Assembly (NCBI GenBank): GCA_900473805.1
Contig: UCMS01000009.1
Span: 62,001-126,000 of the forward strand
DNA length: 64,000 nucleotides
Origin: Hyphomicrobiales bacterium
GTDB taxonomy: Bacteria; Pseudomonadota; Alphaproteobacteria; Rhizobiales; Rhizobiaceae
Reading direction: 5' to 3'
Part shown: positions 29,291 through 37,674 of the stretch, in pieces
How positions within the stretch are numbered: position 1 is the stretch's first letter
How the letters are laid out: each line of letters opens with the position of its first letter
Translations under genes and position numbers: made by a program
The notes under the pieces: model-generated
Told to the model about the DNA's origin: nothing
What the model saw: the letters and a program-made list of their open reading frames with translations, nothing else
Database searches by the model: none

Positions 29291-30172
29291 TCAACCGTAA
29301 TGAACGCGGCGTTCGATGAAGCGGAATTGGATCATGGTCAGCACCAGCACGATCAGCATCAGGATAACCGACTGGGCCGAGGACGAGCCGAGGTCATTGC
29401 CGCGGAAGCCGTCGAGATAGACCTTGTAGACCAGCGTGATCGGGTTGTTGGCCGGCTTGTCCTTCACGATGACGTCGATGACGCCAAAGGTGTCGAACAG
29501 CGAATAGGTCATGTTGATGACCAGCAGGAAGAAGGCGGTCGGAGTGAGGAGCGGCAGGATCACCGTCCAGAAGCGGCGTGTGCCGGACTTGCAGTCGATG
29601 GCAGCCGCCTCGCGGATCGAGGCCGGGATGCCCTGCAGGCCTGAGAGGAAGAAGATGAAATTGTAGGGAATCTGGTTCCAGACGGCGACCGCGACCATGG
29701 CGAAGGCCGTGTCGAAGTAGTTGAGGCCCACCTTCATGTCCCAGCCGAACAGAGCGGCGAATTTGACGAAGGGGCCGATATGCTGGTCGAAGAACATCAT
29801 GCCGATCAGACCCGCCACCGGCGGAGCAATGGCATAGACGACGATGAGCAGCGTCTTGTAGGCGGACTTGCCACGGATCACCGCATCAGCCTTCAAAGCG
29901 AGCAGGAGGCCGAGTGACAAAGCGAGTGTGGTGACGATCAGGCTGTAGACGACCGTGAAGCCGGCAATCTTGCGATATTCCGGCGAGGCGAGCGCGTCCG
30001 TGTAATTGGCGAAACCGACGAAGCTGGAGCCGAAGCCGAAGGGATCCTCGATGTAAAAGGACGATGTAATCGCCTGGGCGGACGGCCAGTAGAAGAAGAT
30101 CGAAATGATCACGAACTGCGGCAACAGGAACAGATAGGGCAGATATCGCGAGTTGAACTGGACGCGCTTCAT
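29291..30172 (-). CDS. ugpA: sn-glycerol-3-phosphate ABC transporter permease UgpA
   Basis: A 293-residue permease of the MalF/UgpA type with six hydrophobic segments. It opens with RYLPYLFLLPQFVIISIFFYWPSAQAITSSF, and the EAA loop is SIREAAAIDCKSGTRRFWTVILPLLTPT. It pairs with UgpE to form the channel. It starts at ATG 30172, following a strong intercistronic hairpin after ugpB; 10 nt separate it from ugpE. Confidence 0.94.
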   Translation of the reverse strand: MKRVQFNSRYLPYLFLLPQFVIISIFFYWPSAQAITSSFYIEDPFGFGSSFVGFANYTDALASPEYRKIAGFTVVYSLIVTTLALSLGLLLALKADAVIRGKSAYKTLLIVVYAIAPPVAGLIGMMFFDQHIGPFVKFAALFGWDMKVGLNYFDTAFAMVAVAVWNQIPYNFIFFLSGLQGIPASIREAAAIDCKSGTRRFWTVILPLLTPTAFFLLVINMTYSLFDTFGVIDVIVKDKPANNPITLVYKVYLDGFRGNDLGSSSAQSVILMLIVLVLTMIQFRFIERRVHYG

Positions 30173-30193
30173 CGGAAACCTCTCAATGCAAAT

Positions 30194-30216
30194 CCCGGGG
30201 GCGTTTCGCCCCCGGG
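30194..30216 (-). repeat. Intercistronic hairpin between ugpB and ugpA
   Basis: A perfect 10-bp GC-rich stem, CCCGGGGGCG and CGCCCCCGGG, with a 3-nt loop lies 28 nt past the ugpB stop and 21 nt before ugpA. There is no T-run. Such structures between a binding-protein gene and its permease gene often raise the abundance of the binding-protein transcript by blocking 3' decay; that role is inference. Confidence 0.8.
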
Positions 30217-30244
30217 GTGTCTCGGTCAGATCGAGATGGCGTGA

Positions 30245-31543
30245 TCAGCCGGCCGTCTTGGCGAAGCGGGCGAGCAGCTCGTCGGCTTCCTTCTTGATCG
30301 TTTCCATGGCGTCCTTCGGGGTGGTTTCACCAGCGAATATGCGGTTGTATTCGCGCTCCATGATCGAACGGATCTGCGGGTAGAAGCCGAGGCGATAGCC
30401 CTTGTCCCATTCGGCGCCCGGCAGCTGCAGCTGCTTGATGCCCACTTCGGCAGCCGGCTTCTCGTTGTAGTAGCCTTCCGACTTTGCCAGCTCGTAAGCG
30501 GCATTGGTGATGGCGACGTAACCGGTGGCCTGGTGGTAGAACTTCTGGATCTCGGTCGAGGTCAGGAAGTTGAAGAACGTGGCCGTGCACTTGTTTTCTT
30601 CAGCCGACTTGCCGGACATGGCGAAGAGGGCAGCGCCGCCGATGAAGGAATGGACGCCAGCACCTTCAATCGAGCCCCAATAGGGCAGGAAGGTTGCCGA
30701 GAAGGGCATGGTGGCGGTCTTCTGCAGGCCGCCGAAGGAGCCGGAGGAGCCGATCCAGAGAGCGGCCTTGCCTTCTTCGAAGACCTTCTGGTTGTCGTTC
30801 CAGGCAGCGCCGTAATAGCCGAACAGGCCCTGGTCGTACCAGGCCTTGAGCTTGTCATACATCATGACATGGCGCTCGTCGGTGACATTGATCGTGGTGT
30901 CGACGATGCTGTCGTAACCGTTGTTGTTCGAGGCGAACTGGATGTTGTTGCGCGAGAAGAAGTTCTCGGTGAACTGCCAGGTGAGCTGCGACTGAACGAG
31001 CGGGATGAAGCCAGCTTCCTTCAGCTTCGGCGCGATGGCTTCGAACTCTTCCCAGGTCTTCGGGGCTTCGACGCCGGCCTTCTTCAGGGCTTCGTCGTTG
31101 ATGTACATGATCGGCGCCGAGGAGTTGAACGGCATGCCGACGAACTTACCATCCGAGTCGGCGTAGAAGTAGCGCACACCTTCGATGAAGGCGTCACGGT
31201 TAAACTCGAAACCGTTCTCCTTCAGGAGGTCTTCGGCCGGAATGGTTGCGCCCTTGGCGTTGATGATGGTGGCGGCACCAGCGTCGAAAACCTGCAGGAT
31301 GTTCGGCTGCTCGCCAGAGCGGAAGGCGGCGATGCCAGCCGACAGGGCTTCCTCGTAGGAGCCCTTGGAAACAGGGGTGATGGCGCATTCGCTCTGGGCG
31401 GCGTTGAACTTCTGGGAAAGCTCGTTGATGACTTCGCCGTTGCGGCCACCCATGCCGTGCCACCAGGTGATGTTGGTCGCGGCAAGCGTCGTCGATGCGG
31501 TCATGGTCAGGGCCAGAGCGGCCAGGGAAATCTTCTTGATCAT
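30245..31543 (-). CDS. ugpB: sn-glycerol-3-phosphate ABC transporter, substrate-binding protein UgpB
   Basis: A 432-residue periplasmic solute-binding protein. The signal peptide MIKKISLAALALTMTASTTLA is followed by the mature start ITWWHGMGGRNGEVINELSQKFN, which resembles E. coli UgpB. The LPYWGSIEGAGVHSFIGGAALF and YNRIFAGETTPKDAMETIKKEADELL segments are also characteristic of the family. The start is ATG 31543, chosen for the signal peptide; 39 upstream in-frame residues were rejected. It is the first gene of ugpBAEC, with a Pho box about 55 bp upstream, so expression under phosphate limitation is expected. Confidence 0.95.
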   Translation of the reverse strand: MIKKISLAALALTMTASTTLAATNITWWHGMGGRNGEVINELSQKFNAAQSECAITPVSKGSYEEALSAGIAAFRSGEQPNILQVFDAGAATIINAKGATIPAEDLLKENGFEFNRDAFIEGVRYFYADSDGKFVGMPFNSSAPIMYINDEALKKAGVEAPKTWEEFEAIAPKLKEAGFIPLVQSQLTWQFTENFFSRNNIQFASNNNGYDSIVDTTINVTDERHVMMYDKLKAWYDQGLFGYYGAAWNDNQKVFEEGKAALWIGSSGSFGGLQKTATMPFSATFLPYWGSIEGAGVHSFIGGAALFAMSGKSAEENKCTATFFNFLTSTEIQKFYHQATGYVAITNAAYELAKSEGYYNEKPAAEVGIKQLQLPGAEWDKGYRLGFYPQIRSIMEREYNRIFAGETTPKDAMETIKKEADELLARFAKTAG

Positions 31544-31597
31544 GGGACAGATCCTCTCCACCGGTTGTTGCGGTGAGGCCTGCATTAGGCGCGGTCG

Positions 31598-31637
31598 ATG
31601 ACAGCCACTTGACTGTTTCGTGACAGGATTGTCACAA
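31598..31637 (-). promoter_or_regulatory. Pho box (PhoB-binding repeats) upstream of ugpB
   Basis: On the minus strand four 7-mers with 11-bp periodicity are visible: TTGTGAC, CTGTCAC, CAGTCAA and CTGTCAT, each separated by 4 nt. This matches the PhoB consensus of CTGTCAT-like repeats every 11 bp. The last repeat ends 55 bp upstream of the ugpB start. Two of the repeats also form a 6-bp dyad (31620-31635). Confidence 0.85.
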
Positions 31638-31678
31638 AACGAAGGTTTCGAATTTTCCACATCGAAGCCGAAACGAAA

Positions 31679-32047
31679 CTAGAATGCACCCGGCAGATGG
31701 GTTGGCCAGTGCCATGGCCGCACAACGACGATATCATATCGAAGTGACAGTTTTGTCGCGTCGGGCTGCCTGGAAATCCAATGATCTGACGCATTGCGGA
31801 TGCGGCGCTGGGCCTCCCAACCGACGGCATCGACGCCGGACGAGACGGTCTTTCGCGCTTTCACTTCGACGAAAACCACGAGATCGCCGCGCCGCGCGAT
31901 GATGTCGACTTCCCCTGCCCGGGTACGGTAGCGGAAGGCGAGGATGCGGTAACCTTTGAGCAGGAGAGCTATCGCCGCACGAACCTCCGACCAGCGGCCC
32001 AGCCTCTCGGCGCGGATGCGATTTCGATCCACGCCGACAGGCTTCAT
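31679..32047 (-). CDS. UPF0102 (YraN) family protein
   Basis: A 122-residue protein of the UPF0102/YraN family with a nuclease-like fold. The core GYRILAFRYRTRAGEVDIIARRGDLVVFVEVKARK carries the E-V-D...V-E-V-K pattern of the PD-(D/E)XK superfamily, which supports possible metal-dependent DNA or RNA binding. Biological function is not established. Its start codon overlaps the rsmI stop by 4 bp (32044-32047), so the two genes are translationally coupled. It is followed by the ugpB promoter. Confidence 0.9.
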   Translation of the reverse strand: MKPVGVDRNRIRAERLGRWSEVRAAIALLLKGYRILAFRYRTRAGEVDIIARRGDLVVFVEVKARKTVSSGVDAVGWEAQRRIRNASDHWISRQPDATKLSLRYDIVVVRPWHWPTHLPGAF

Positions 32048-32961
32048 GCGGCCCCCTTGAGTTCCAGAAGGCGCTGGTAGAGGTCCTTGCGCGGCAGGCC
32101 GGTGAGTTTGGCGGCTTCGGTCGCCGCCTTGGCCGTGGGCATGGTGCCGGCGAGTTCGGCGAGAAGACTGTCGACATCGGCGGCATCCGGGGCGGCATCG
32201 GCCATCGGCGGGCCGATCACCAGCACCACCTCGCCCTTCACGGCCTTGTCGGCATAGATCGCAGCGAGGTCGCCCAGCGTGCCGCGGCGGAATTCCTCGA
32301 AGGTCTTGGTGAGTTCCCGGCAGACGGCGGCAGGGCGGCTGGCATCCAGCTCTTCGGCAGCGGCTGTCAGCGTATCACCGATGCGGTGCGGAGATTCGAA
32401 GAAGATGAGCGTGGCCGGCACCTTGGCGAGTTCCTTCAGCCGGTCACGCCGCGCCTTGGCCTTGGTCGGCAGGAAGCCGGCGAAGAGAAAGGCGTCGTTG
32501 GGTAGGCCCGAACCGACAAGAGCGGCGAGCGGTGCGGATGCGCCCGGGATCGGCACGACGCGGTGGCCGGCCTCGATCGCCAACTGGCCGAGGCGATAGC
32601 CGGGGTCGGAGACGAGCGGCGTGCCGGCATCGGAGACGAGCGCCACTGACTTGCCAGCATCCAGCGCGGCGAGCAGGCGGGCGCCGGCCTCGTCGGCATT
32701 GTATTCGTGATAGGCATAAGGCCGGTTCTCGATACCATAGCGATCGAGCAGGACGCGGGTCACACGCGTATCCTCGCAGGCGAGCACATCGGCACCGGCC
32801 AGCGTTTCCAAGGCCCGGAGCGTAATGTCGCTGAGGTTGCCGATGGGGGTCGCCACGAGATAGAGCGCCGGCTCCAGCGGGCGGGCGGGCACCAGCGTGT
32901 CGTTGAGGCGGTAGCGTTTGGCGGACGGCGCCTCGGCTGGGGATTTGTCATGATCTGTCAT
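32044..32961 (-). CDS. rsmI: 16S rRNA (cytidine(1402)-2'-O)-methyltransferase
   Basis: RsmI methylates the 2'-OH of C1402 in the ribosomal P site. The 305-residue product has the tetrapyrrole-methylase fold: LYLVATPIGNLSDITLRALETL, the CEDTRVTRVLL segment, LVSDAGTPLVSDPGY, and the C-terminal IFFESPHR and LTKTFEEF motifs. ATG 32961 (MTDHDKS) is preceded by GGAGGA at 10 nt; 67 upstream in-frame residues were discarded. The gene is divergent from dnaN, with 221 bp between starts, and translationally coupled to the UPF0102 gene. Confidence 0.96.
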   Translation of the reverse strand: MTDHDKSPAEAPSAKRYRLNDTLVPARPLEPALYLVATPIGNLSDITLRALETLAGADVLACEDTRVTRVLLDRYGIENRPYAYHEYNADEAGARLLAALDAGKSVALVSDAGTPLVSDPGYRLGQLAIEAGHRVVPIPGASAPLAALVGSGLPNDAFLFAGFLPTKAKARRDRLKELAKVPATLIFFESPHRIGDTLTAAAEELDASRPAAVCRELTKTFEEFRRGTLGDLAAIYADKAVKGEVVLVIGPPMADAAPDAADVDSLLAELAGTMPTAKAATEAAKLTGLPRKDLYQRLLELKGAA

Positions 32962-33182
32962 GGCGTCTTTATCCTCCACGCCCCGATCTTCCACAAGGGC
33001 GCCCGGCCATAAACCATTCCGGCAACCAGACCTGTGCGCCGAGGTGGAAAACCTTGGAGGCTCTTGCTTTTCCCGTTCGTTTCCTGCCATTTTGCCCGTC
33101 CACATCGTCCGGCCCAGGGTCAGGCCGGCCCTTCTTCCATCCGGGCAACCGGATGACGACACGTCGAAAGCGGTAGCATCCT

Positions 33183-34301
33183 ATGCGTATAACTCTTGAA
33201 CGGTCCAATCTCCTCAAGTCGCTGAACCATGTGCATCGTGTGGTCGAGCGTCGCAACACGATCCCGATCCTGTCGAACGTGTTGTTGAAGGCCGAAGGTG
33301 CGGCCCTCGACATGAAGGCGACCGACCTCGACCTCGAAATCACCGAAAGCACGGCCGCCATGGTCGAGCAGGCCGGTGCCACCACCGTTCCCGCGCATCT
33401 GCTCTATGAAATCGTGCGCAAGCTGCCGGACGGATCGGAAGTGCTGCTGGCCACGACGCCGGACGGCGCCAGCATGACGGTGGCCTCTGGTCGTTCCAAG
33501 TTCTCGCTGCAGTGCCTGCCGCAGTCCGACTTCCCGGATCTCACCGCCGGCAGCTTCAGCCACAGCTTCAAGATCAAGGCATCCGATTTCAAGATGCTGA
33601 TCGACCGCACCCAATTCGCGATCTCGACTGAAGAAACCCGCTATTATCTGAACGGCATCTTCCTGCACACAATCGAGGCTTCCGGCGCCCTGAAGCTGCG
33701 CGCCGTTGCAACCGATGGCCACCGACTGGCGCGCGCCGACGTCGATGCGCCCTCGGGCTCAGAGGGCATGCCGGGCATCATCATCCCGCGCAAGACGGTC
33801 GGCGAATTGCAGAAGCTGATCGACAACCCGGATCTCGTCATCGGCATCGAGATTTCGGATTCGAAGATCCGCCTCTCGATCGGCACCGTCGTTTTGACCT
33901 CCAAGCTGATCGACGGCACCTTCCCGGACTACCAGCGCGTCATTCCGCAGGCGAACGACAAGGAAATGCGCGTCGATTGCCAAACCTTTGCGCGTGCCGT
34001 CGACCGCGTGTCGACCATTTCTTCGGAACGCGGCCGCGCTGTGAAGCTGGCCCTGTCCGACGGCCAACTGCTGCTTACCGTCAACAACCCGGATTCGGGC
34101 AGTGCGACGGAAGAAGTGGCCGTCGGTTATGAAAACGACGCGATGGAGATCGGCTTCAACGCCAAATATCTGCTCGACATCACCAGCCAGCTTTCGGGTG
34201 ACGATGCGATCTTCCTGCTCGCGGATGCAGGCTCCCCGACGCTCATTCGCGACACGGCCGGCGTCGACGCTCTCTACGTCCTGATGCCGATGCGCGTCTA
34301 A
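33183..34301 (+). CDS. dnaN: DNA polymerase III subunit beta (sliding clamp)
   Basis: The 372-residue ring-forming processivity clamp. It starts MRITLERSNLLKSLNHVHRVVERRNTIPILSNVL and has three homologous domains, with ATDGHRLARA in the middle, SKLIDGTFPDYQRVIP in the third repeat, and the C-terminal partner-binding cleft closing in LYVLMPMRV. The length is typical. It is not adjacent to dnaA or recF, in contrast to the E. coli dnaA-dnaN-recF arrangement. A divergent promoter is shared with rsmI; pmtA follows 126 nt downstream on the same strand. Confidence 0.98.
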   Translation: MRITLERSNLLKSLNHVHRVVERRNTIPILSNVLLKAEGAALDMKATDLDLEITESTAAMVEQAGATTVPAHLLYEIVRKLPDGSEVLLATTPDGASMTVASGRSKFSLQCLPQSDFPDLTAGSFSHSFKIKASDFKMLIDRTQFAISTEETRYYLNGIFLHTIEASGALKLRAVATDGHRLARADVDAPSGSEGMPGIIIPRKTVGELQKLIDNPDLVIGIEISDSKIRLSIGTVVLTSKLIDGTFPDYQRVIPQANDKEMRVDCQTFARAVDRVSTISSERGRAVKLALSDGQLLLTVNNPDSGSATEEVAVGYENDAMEIGFNAKYLLDITSQLSGDDAIFLLADAGSPTLIRDTAGVDALYVLMPMRV

Positions 34302-34427
34302 GTCGGGAATTTTCTTTCACGATACGTACTCCGACAGCGCCATTCCCTCTTGCGTTTGCGACAGACAGGCCCAAAATTGTCGCAATCGGCTCGCAGCAAT
34401 CGAGCAGGAACAACAAGAGGGACGATC

Positions 34428-35021
34428 ATGGCCATTCGACTGAAGGAACGGTTCGAGAAGAAATTCGATGAGGAGATCCGCTTCTTCAAGGGCATGATGC
34501 AGGGGCCAAAGACGGTCGGCGCCATCGTGCCGACCTCTTCCGTGACCGCAAAGCGCATGGCAAGCGTCATCGACGTGACGTCTGGCCTGCACGTCCTCGA
34601 ACTCGGGCCCGGCACGGGCGTGATCACCAAGCAGATCCTGGCCCGCGGCGTATCGCCGGAGAAGATCGTATCGGTCGAGTATTCGCGCGATTTCTACGAG
34701 CGTCTGGTCGAAGACTACCCGGGCGTGAACTTCATCCATGGCGACGCCTTCGATCTGAAGACATCGCTGGGCGCCTTCGCCGACCAAACCTTCGACTGCG
34801 TGATCTCGGCGGTGCCAATGTTGAGCTTTCCGATGGAGGCGCGCATCCAGCTGCTCGAGGACCTTCTGTCGCGCATCCCCGATGGCCGTCCCGTGGTCCA
34901 GATCACCTATGGCCCGGTGTCTCCGATCATCGCCAAGCCGGATCGCTACCACATCCAGCACTTCGACTTCGTCGTGCGCAACATCCCGCCGGCTCAGCTC
35001 TGGATCTACCGCAAGGCTTGA
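34428..35021 (+). CDS. pmtA: Phospholipid N-methyltransferase PmtA
   Basis: A 197-residue enzyme that successively methylates phosphatidylethanolamine to phosphatidylcholine, a major membrane lipid in rhizobia. The N-terminal amphipathic LKERFEKKFDEEIRFFKGMMQGPKTVGAIVPTSS segment is the Sinorhizobium-type signature, followed by the SAM loop VLELGPGTGVI (56-66), VSVEYSRDFYERL and a C-terminal FVVRNIPPAQLWIYRK. ATG 34428 is preceded by AGAGGGACG; 26 upstream in-frame residues were dropped. It stands between dnaN and pyrF and is probably transcribed on its own. Confidence 0.93.
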   Translation: MAIRLKERFEKKFDEEIRFFKGMMQGPKTVGAIVPTSSVTAKRMASVIDVTSGLHVLELGPGTGVITKQILARGVSPEKIVSVEYSRDFYERLVEDYPGVNFIHGDAFDLKTSLGAFADQTFDCVISAVPMLSFPMEARIQLLEDLLSRIPDGRPVVQITYGPVSPIIAKPDRYHIQHFDFVVRNIPPAQLWIYRKA

Positions 35022-35134
35022 GCGACCCTCTCATATGAGCGGGGGATCACGGTCCGCTCCCCCTTGGTCGTGCTTGCGATTCAGCTCCGGTCGTGCGACT
35101 TGACGTCCGTCTCGATCTGGCAGGAGTGTTTGTC

Positions 35135-35839
35135 TTGAGCGCACGTCACCGTCTCATTGTCGGACTGGATGTTCCGACCGTCGCCGACGCGGAAGGCGTG
35201 GTTTCCACGCTCGGCGACAGCATCTCCTTCTACAAGATCGGCTATCAGCTCGCCTTCGCAGGCGGCCTCGAATTCGCCCGAGACCTTGCCAAGGACGGCA
35301 AACAGGTCTTCCTCGACATGAAGCTGCTCGACATCGACAACACGGTTGCCTCGGCCGTCGAGAACATCGCGCGCATGGGCATGACCATGCTGACGCTGCA
35401 TGCCTATCCGAAGGCGATGAAGGCTGCCGTTGAAGCGGCCAAGGGCTCGGGCCTCTGCCTGCTCGGCGTGACGGTTCTGACCTCAATGGACGAGCAGGAT
35501 CTGACCGATGCGGGTTATGAATACGACCCGCATACGCTGGTTCTGAAGCGCGCCGAACAGGCGCGCATCGCTGGCATGGGCGGGGTTGTCTGCTCGGCGG
35601 AAGAGGCGAGCGCCGTCCGCCAGATCGTCGGGCCGAAGATGGCGATCGTGACCCCCGGCATCCGGCCTGCGGGTGCCGACCATGGCGACCAGAAGCGGGT
35701 GATGACGCCGGCCGATGCGATTGCCGCCGGTTCCAGCCATCTCGTCGTGGCGCGCCCGATCGTCAAGGCCGCCGACCCGAAGGCTGCCGCACTCGCCATT
35801 CTGGCCGAGATGGACACCGCACTCGGCACGTCGAACTGA
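35135..35839 (+). CDS. pyrF: Orotidine-5'-phosphate decarboxylase
   Basis: Final step of UMP synthesis. The 234-residue TIM-barrel has the catalytic DxKxxD set Asp61-Lys63-Asp66 in [10 protein letters not shown], the opening IVGLDVPTV, and the C-terminal phosphate-binding segment [17 protein letters not shown]. The start is TTG 35135 ([13 protein letters not shown]), supported by GGAG 8 nt upstream; a GTG at 35126 is in frame, but GGAG overlaps it. Gene order pyrF then DUF1330 continues on the same strand. Confidence 0.95.
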   Translation: MSARHRLIVGLDVPTVADAEGVVSTLGDSISFYKIGYQLAFAGGLEFARDLAKDGKQVFLDMKLLDIDNTVASAVENIARMGMTMLTLHAYPKAMKAAVEAAKGSGLCLLGVTVLTSMDEQDLTDAGYEYDPHTLVLKRAEQARIAGMGGVVCSAEEASAVRQIVGPKMAIVTPGIRPAGADHGDQKRVMTPADAIAAGSSHLVVARPIVKAADPKAAALAILAEMDTALGTSN

Positions 35840-35862
35840 ACTTACCAAGGGAGGAGACACCT

Positions 35863-36150
35863 ATGGCCAAGGGATACTGGATCGCCCGCGTCGATATTCG
35901 CGATGCCGAGCGCTACAAGGACTATGTCGCAGCCGCCAAGCCGGCTTTCGAGAAATACGGCGCGACCTTCCTGGCACGCGGCGGCGCTTATACCCAGCTG
36001 GAAGGGCAGGTGCGCGCGCGCAACGTGGTGATCGAGTTCCCCTCGCATCAGGCGGCGGTCGATTGCTACAATTCGCCGGAATACCAGATCGCTGCCAAGA
36101 TCCGCCAGGAAGTGGCCGACGCCGAGATGGTGGTCGTCGAAGGCGTGTGA
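35863..36150 (+). CDS. DUF1330 family protein
   Basis: A 95-residue protein of the DUF1330 family, which has a dimeric alpha-beta barrel (ferredoxin-like) fold. Family segments are GYWIARVDIRDAERYKDYVAAAKPAFEKYGATFLARGG and IEFPSHQAAVDCYNSPEYQ. Its function is unknown. It begins at ATG 35863 with GGGAGGAG 9-16 nt upstream and 23 nt after pyrF, so it is probably cotranscribed with pyrF. It has no signal peptide. Confidence 0.9.
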   Translation: MAKGYWIARVDIRDAERYKDYVAAAKPAFEKYGATFLARGGAYTQLEGQVRARNVVIEFPSHQAAVDCYNSPEYQIAAKIRQEVADAEMVVVEGV

Positions 36151-36282
36151 CGCTTCAGCCCTGAGGCTCTTTGTCCCGCCGGCATAGACCTCATCTGCCC
36201 TTTCCCCGGGCAAACGATTCGGCTAAGAGAAGCGCGATATCATACGCGCAGAGTGCGCCGCACCGTTCAGGGGAGCCCGTCC

Positions 36283-37263
36283 ATGACCTTGTCCAACCAA
36301 CCGCCGCTCGTCACCGTCTTCGGGGGGTCTGGTTTCGTCGGGCGGCATGTCGTGCGCGCACTGGCCAAGCGTGGATACCGCATTCGCGTCGCCGTACGCC
36401 GTCCCGACCTCGCCGGCTTCCTCCAGCCGCTCGGTAATGTCGGCCAGATCTCCTTCGTCCAGGCCAACCTGCGCTATCGCGCCTCGGTCGATGCCGCCGT
36501 TCAGGGCGCCGATCATGTGGTGAACTGCGTCGGCATCCTGTTCGAGAGCGGCCGCAACGGTTTCGATGCCGTGCAGGATTTCGGCGCCCGCGCCGTTGCG
36601 GAAGCGGCCCGTTCGGTCGGTGCGACGCTGACCCACATCTCCGCCATCGGCGCCGACACGAAGTCGGCCTCGTCTTATGCGGCCAGCAAGGGTCGAGCTG
36701 AAGCCGCGATCCAGGCGATCCTGCCGGACGCGACAATCCTGCGCCCATCGATCGTCTTCGGCCCTGAAGACGGCTTCTTCAACAAGTTCGCCGCTATGGC
36801 ACAGCTTTCGCCCTTCCTGCCGCTGGTTGGCGGTGGCAAGACGAAGTTCCAGCCGGTTTATGTCGAAGACGTCGCCGAAGTCGTGGCGCGTGCCGTCGAC
36901 GGCACGATTGCGCGCGGCAAGACCTATGAACTCGGTGGCCGCGACGTCATGACCTTCAAGCAGTGTCTCGAGATCATGCTCGAGGTTGTCGGCCGCAAGC
37001 GGGCGCTGGTGCACCTGCCCTTCGGCATCGCCTCGCTGATCGGCAGCATCGCGTCGGCCATCCCGCTGATCACGCCGCCGCTGACGCCGGACCAGGTAAC
37101 GCTGCTGAAAAAGGACAATGTGGTTTCGGCTGCTGCCAAGGCAGAGGGACGCACACTGGAAGGTCTCGGCATCGAGCCGGTCACCGTTGCCGCCATCCTG
37201 CCGACCTATCTCGTGCAGTATCGCGAGCACGGCCAATATGCCGGCGCCGGCAAGGCTGCCTGA
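36283..37263 (+). CDS. NDUFA9-like NAD(P)-binding protein
   Basis: A 326-residue atypical short-chain dehydrogenase. The Rossmann motif is VTVFGGSGFVGRHVV (9-23). The NADPH-side segments HISAIGAD and ASKGRAEAAIQ lack the full YxxxK of active dehydrogenases. LRPSIVFGPEDGFFNKFAAMAQLSPFLPLVGGG matches the complex I NDUFA9 subfamily. Bacterial members are proposed to assist NADH dehydrogenase or quinone metabolism. ATG 36283 was used because the Rossmann strand starts there and GGGGAG lies about 7 nt upstream. Confidence 0.88.
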   Translation: MTLSNQPPLVTVFGGSGFVGRHVVRALAKRGYRIRVAVRRPDLAGFLQPLGNVGQISFVQANLRYRASVDAAVQGADHVVNCVGILFESGRNGFDAVQDFGARAVAEAARSVGATLTHISAIGADTKSASSYAASKGRAEAAIQAILPDATILRPSIVFGPEDGFFNKFAAMAQLSPFLPLVGGGKTKFQPVYVEDVAEVVARAVDGTIARGKTYELGGRDVMTFKQCLEIMLEVVGRKRALVHLPFGIASLIGSIASAIPLITPPLTPDQVTLLKKDNVVSAAAKAEGRTLEGLGIEPVTVAAILPTYLVQYREHGQYAGAGKAA

Positions 37264-37386
37264 GCAGCATTCCTGCTGGCTGCGGTGTGCCGGAGTTGCA
37301 CAAAAGACGCAGCTAAAGAAAGACGCGTGTTAACCGCGGATAAAGCAAGATCGCCTATTGATGGCCGTCAAAGCAGTGCGTAAAGA

Positions 37387-37408
37387 CTCGCCCGCAGCAC
37401 CGGGCGAG
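37387..37408. repeat. Perfect 8-bp inverted repeat
   Basis: CTCGCCCG and CGGGCGAG flank a 6-nt spacer, 124 nt past the NDUFA9-like gene and 48 nt before the small secreted-peptide gene. A weak AGTTT follows on the plus strand. It may end the upstream transcript or lie in the leader of the small gene. Confidence 0.45.
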
Positions 37409-37455
37409 AGTTTCCCACCGGCCATTTCTATTTAGACAGTCTCAAGAGGCATTTC

Positions 37456-37614
37456 ATGGGCAAGTCCATCGCACTGTTCTTTGCATGTGCGGCATTGGTG
37501 ATCATCGCCGGCTCCTTCGTCGCGCCGACCACCGTGGCAGCTCGCAAGGGGAATTGCACACCGGCTTACGGGATCGACCCGTGCAGCACGGCGTCCATTC
37601 CGGCGACGAACTGA
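37456..37614 (+). CDS. Small secreted peptide, 52 aa
   Basis: A short gene with every sign of being real: AAGAGG 6 nt before the ATG, a hydrophobic signal-like N-terminus (KSIALFFACAALVIIAGSFVAP) and a strong terminator right after the stop. The predicted mature part, after a TTVAA-type cleavage site, is about 24 residues with two cysteines (ARKGNCTPAYGIDPC), which could form one disulfide. I do not recognise a family. It may be missed by automatic annotation because of its size. Periplasmic location is expected. Confidence 0.65.
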   Translation: MGKSIALFFACAALVIIAGSFVAPTTVAARKGNCTPAYGIDPCSTASIPATN

Positions 37615-37624
37615 TCATTCTTTC

Positions 37625-37660
37625 ATAAAAAAGGGCCGCATCGAACGGCCCTTTTTTTTA
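37625..37660. terminator. Bidirectional rho-independent terminator
   Basis: GGGCCG and CGGCCC form a stem with a 7-nt loop, flanked by A-runs on the left and a run of eight T on the right. It stands between the convergent small peptide gene and uppP, and works for both strands. Confidence 0.88.
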
Positions 37661-37674
37661 TCGCGCGCAGATGG

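Noticed and set aside
35022..35060. GGGGGA/TCCCCC repeat after pmtA as a terminator
   Set aside because: The stem is short, the loop is large and there is no T-run in the expected position.
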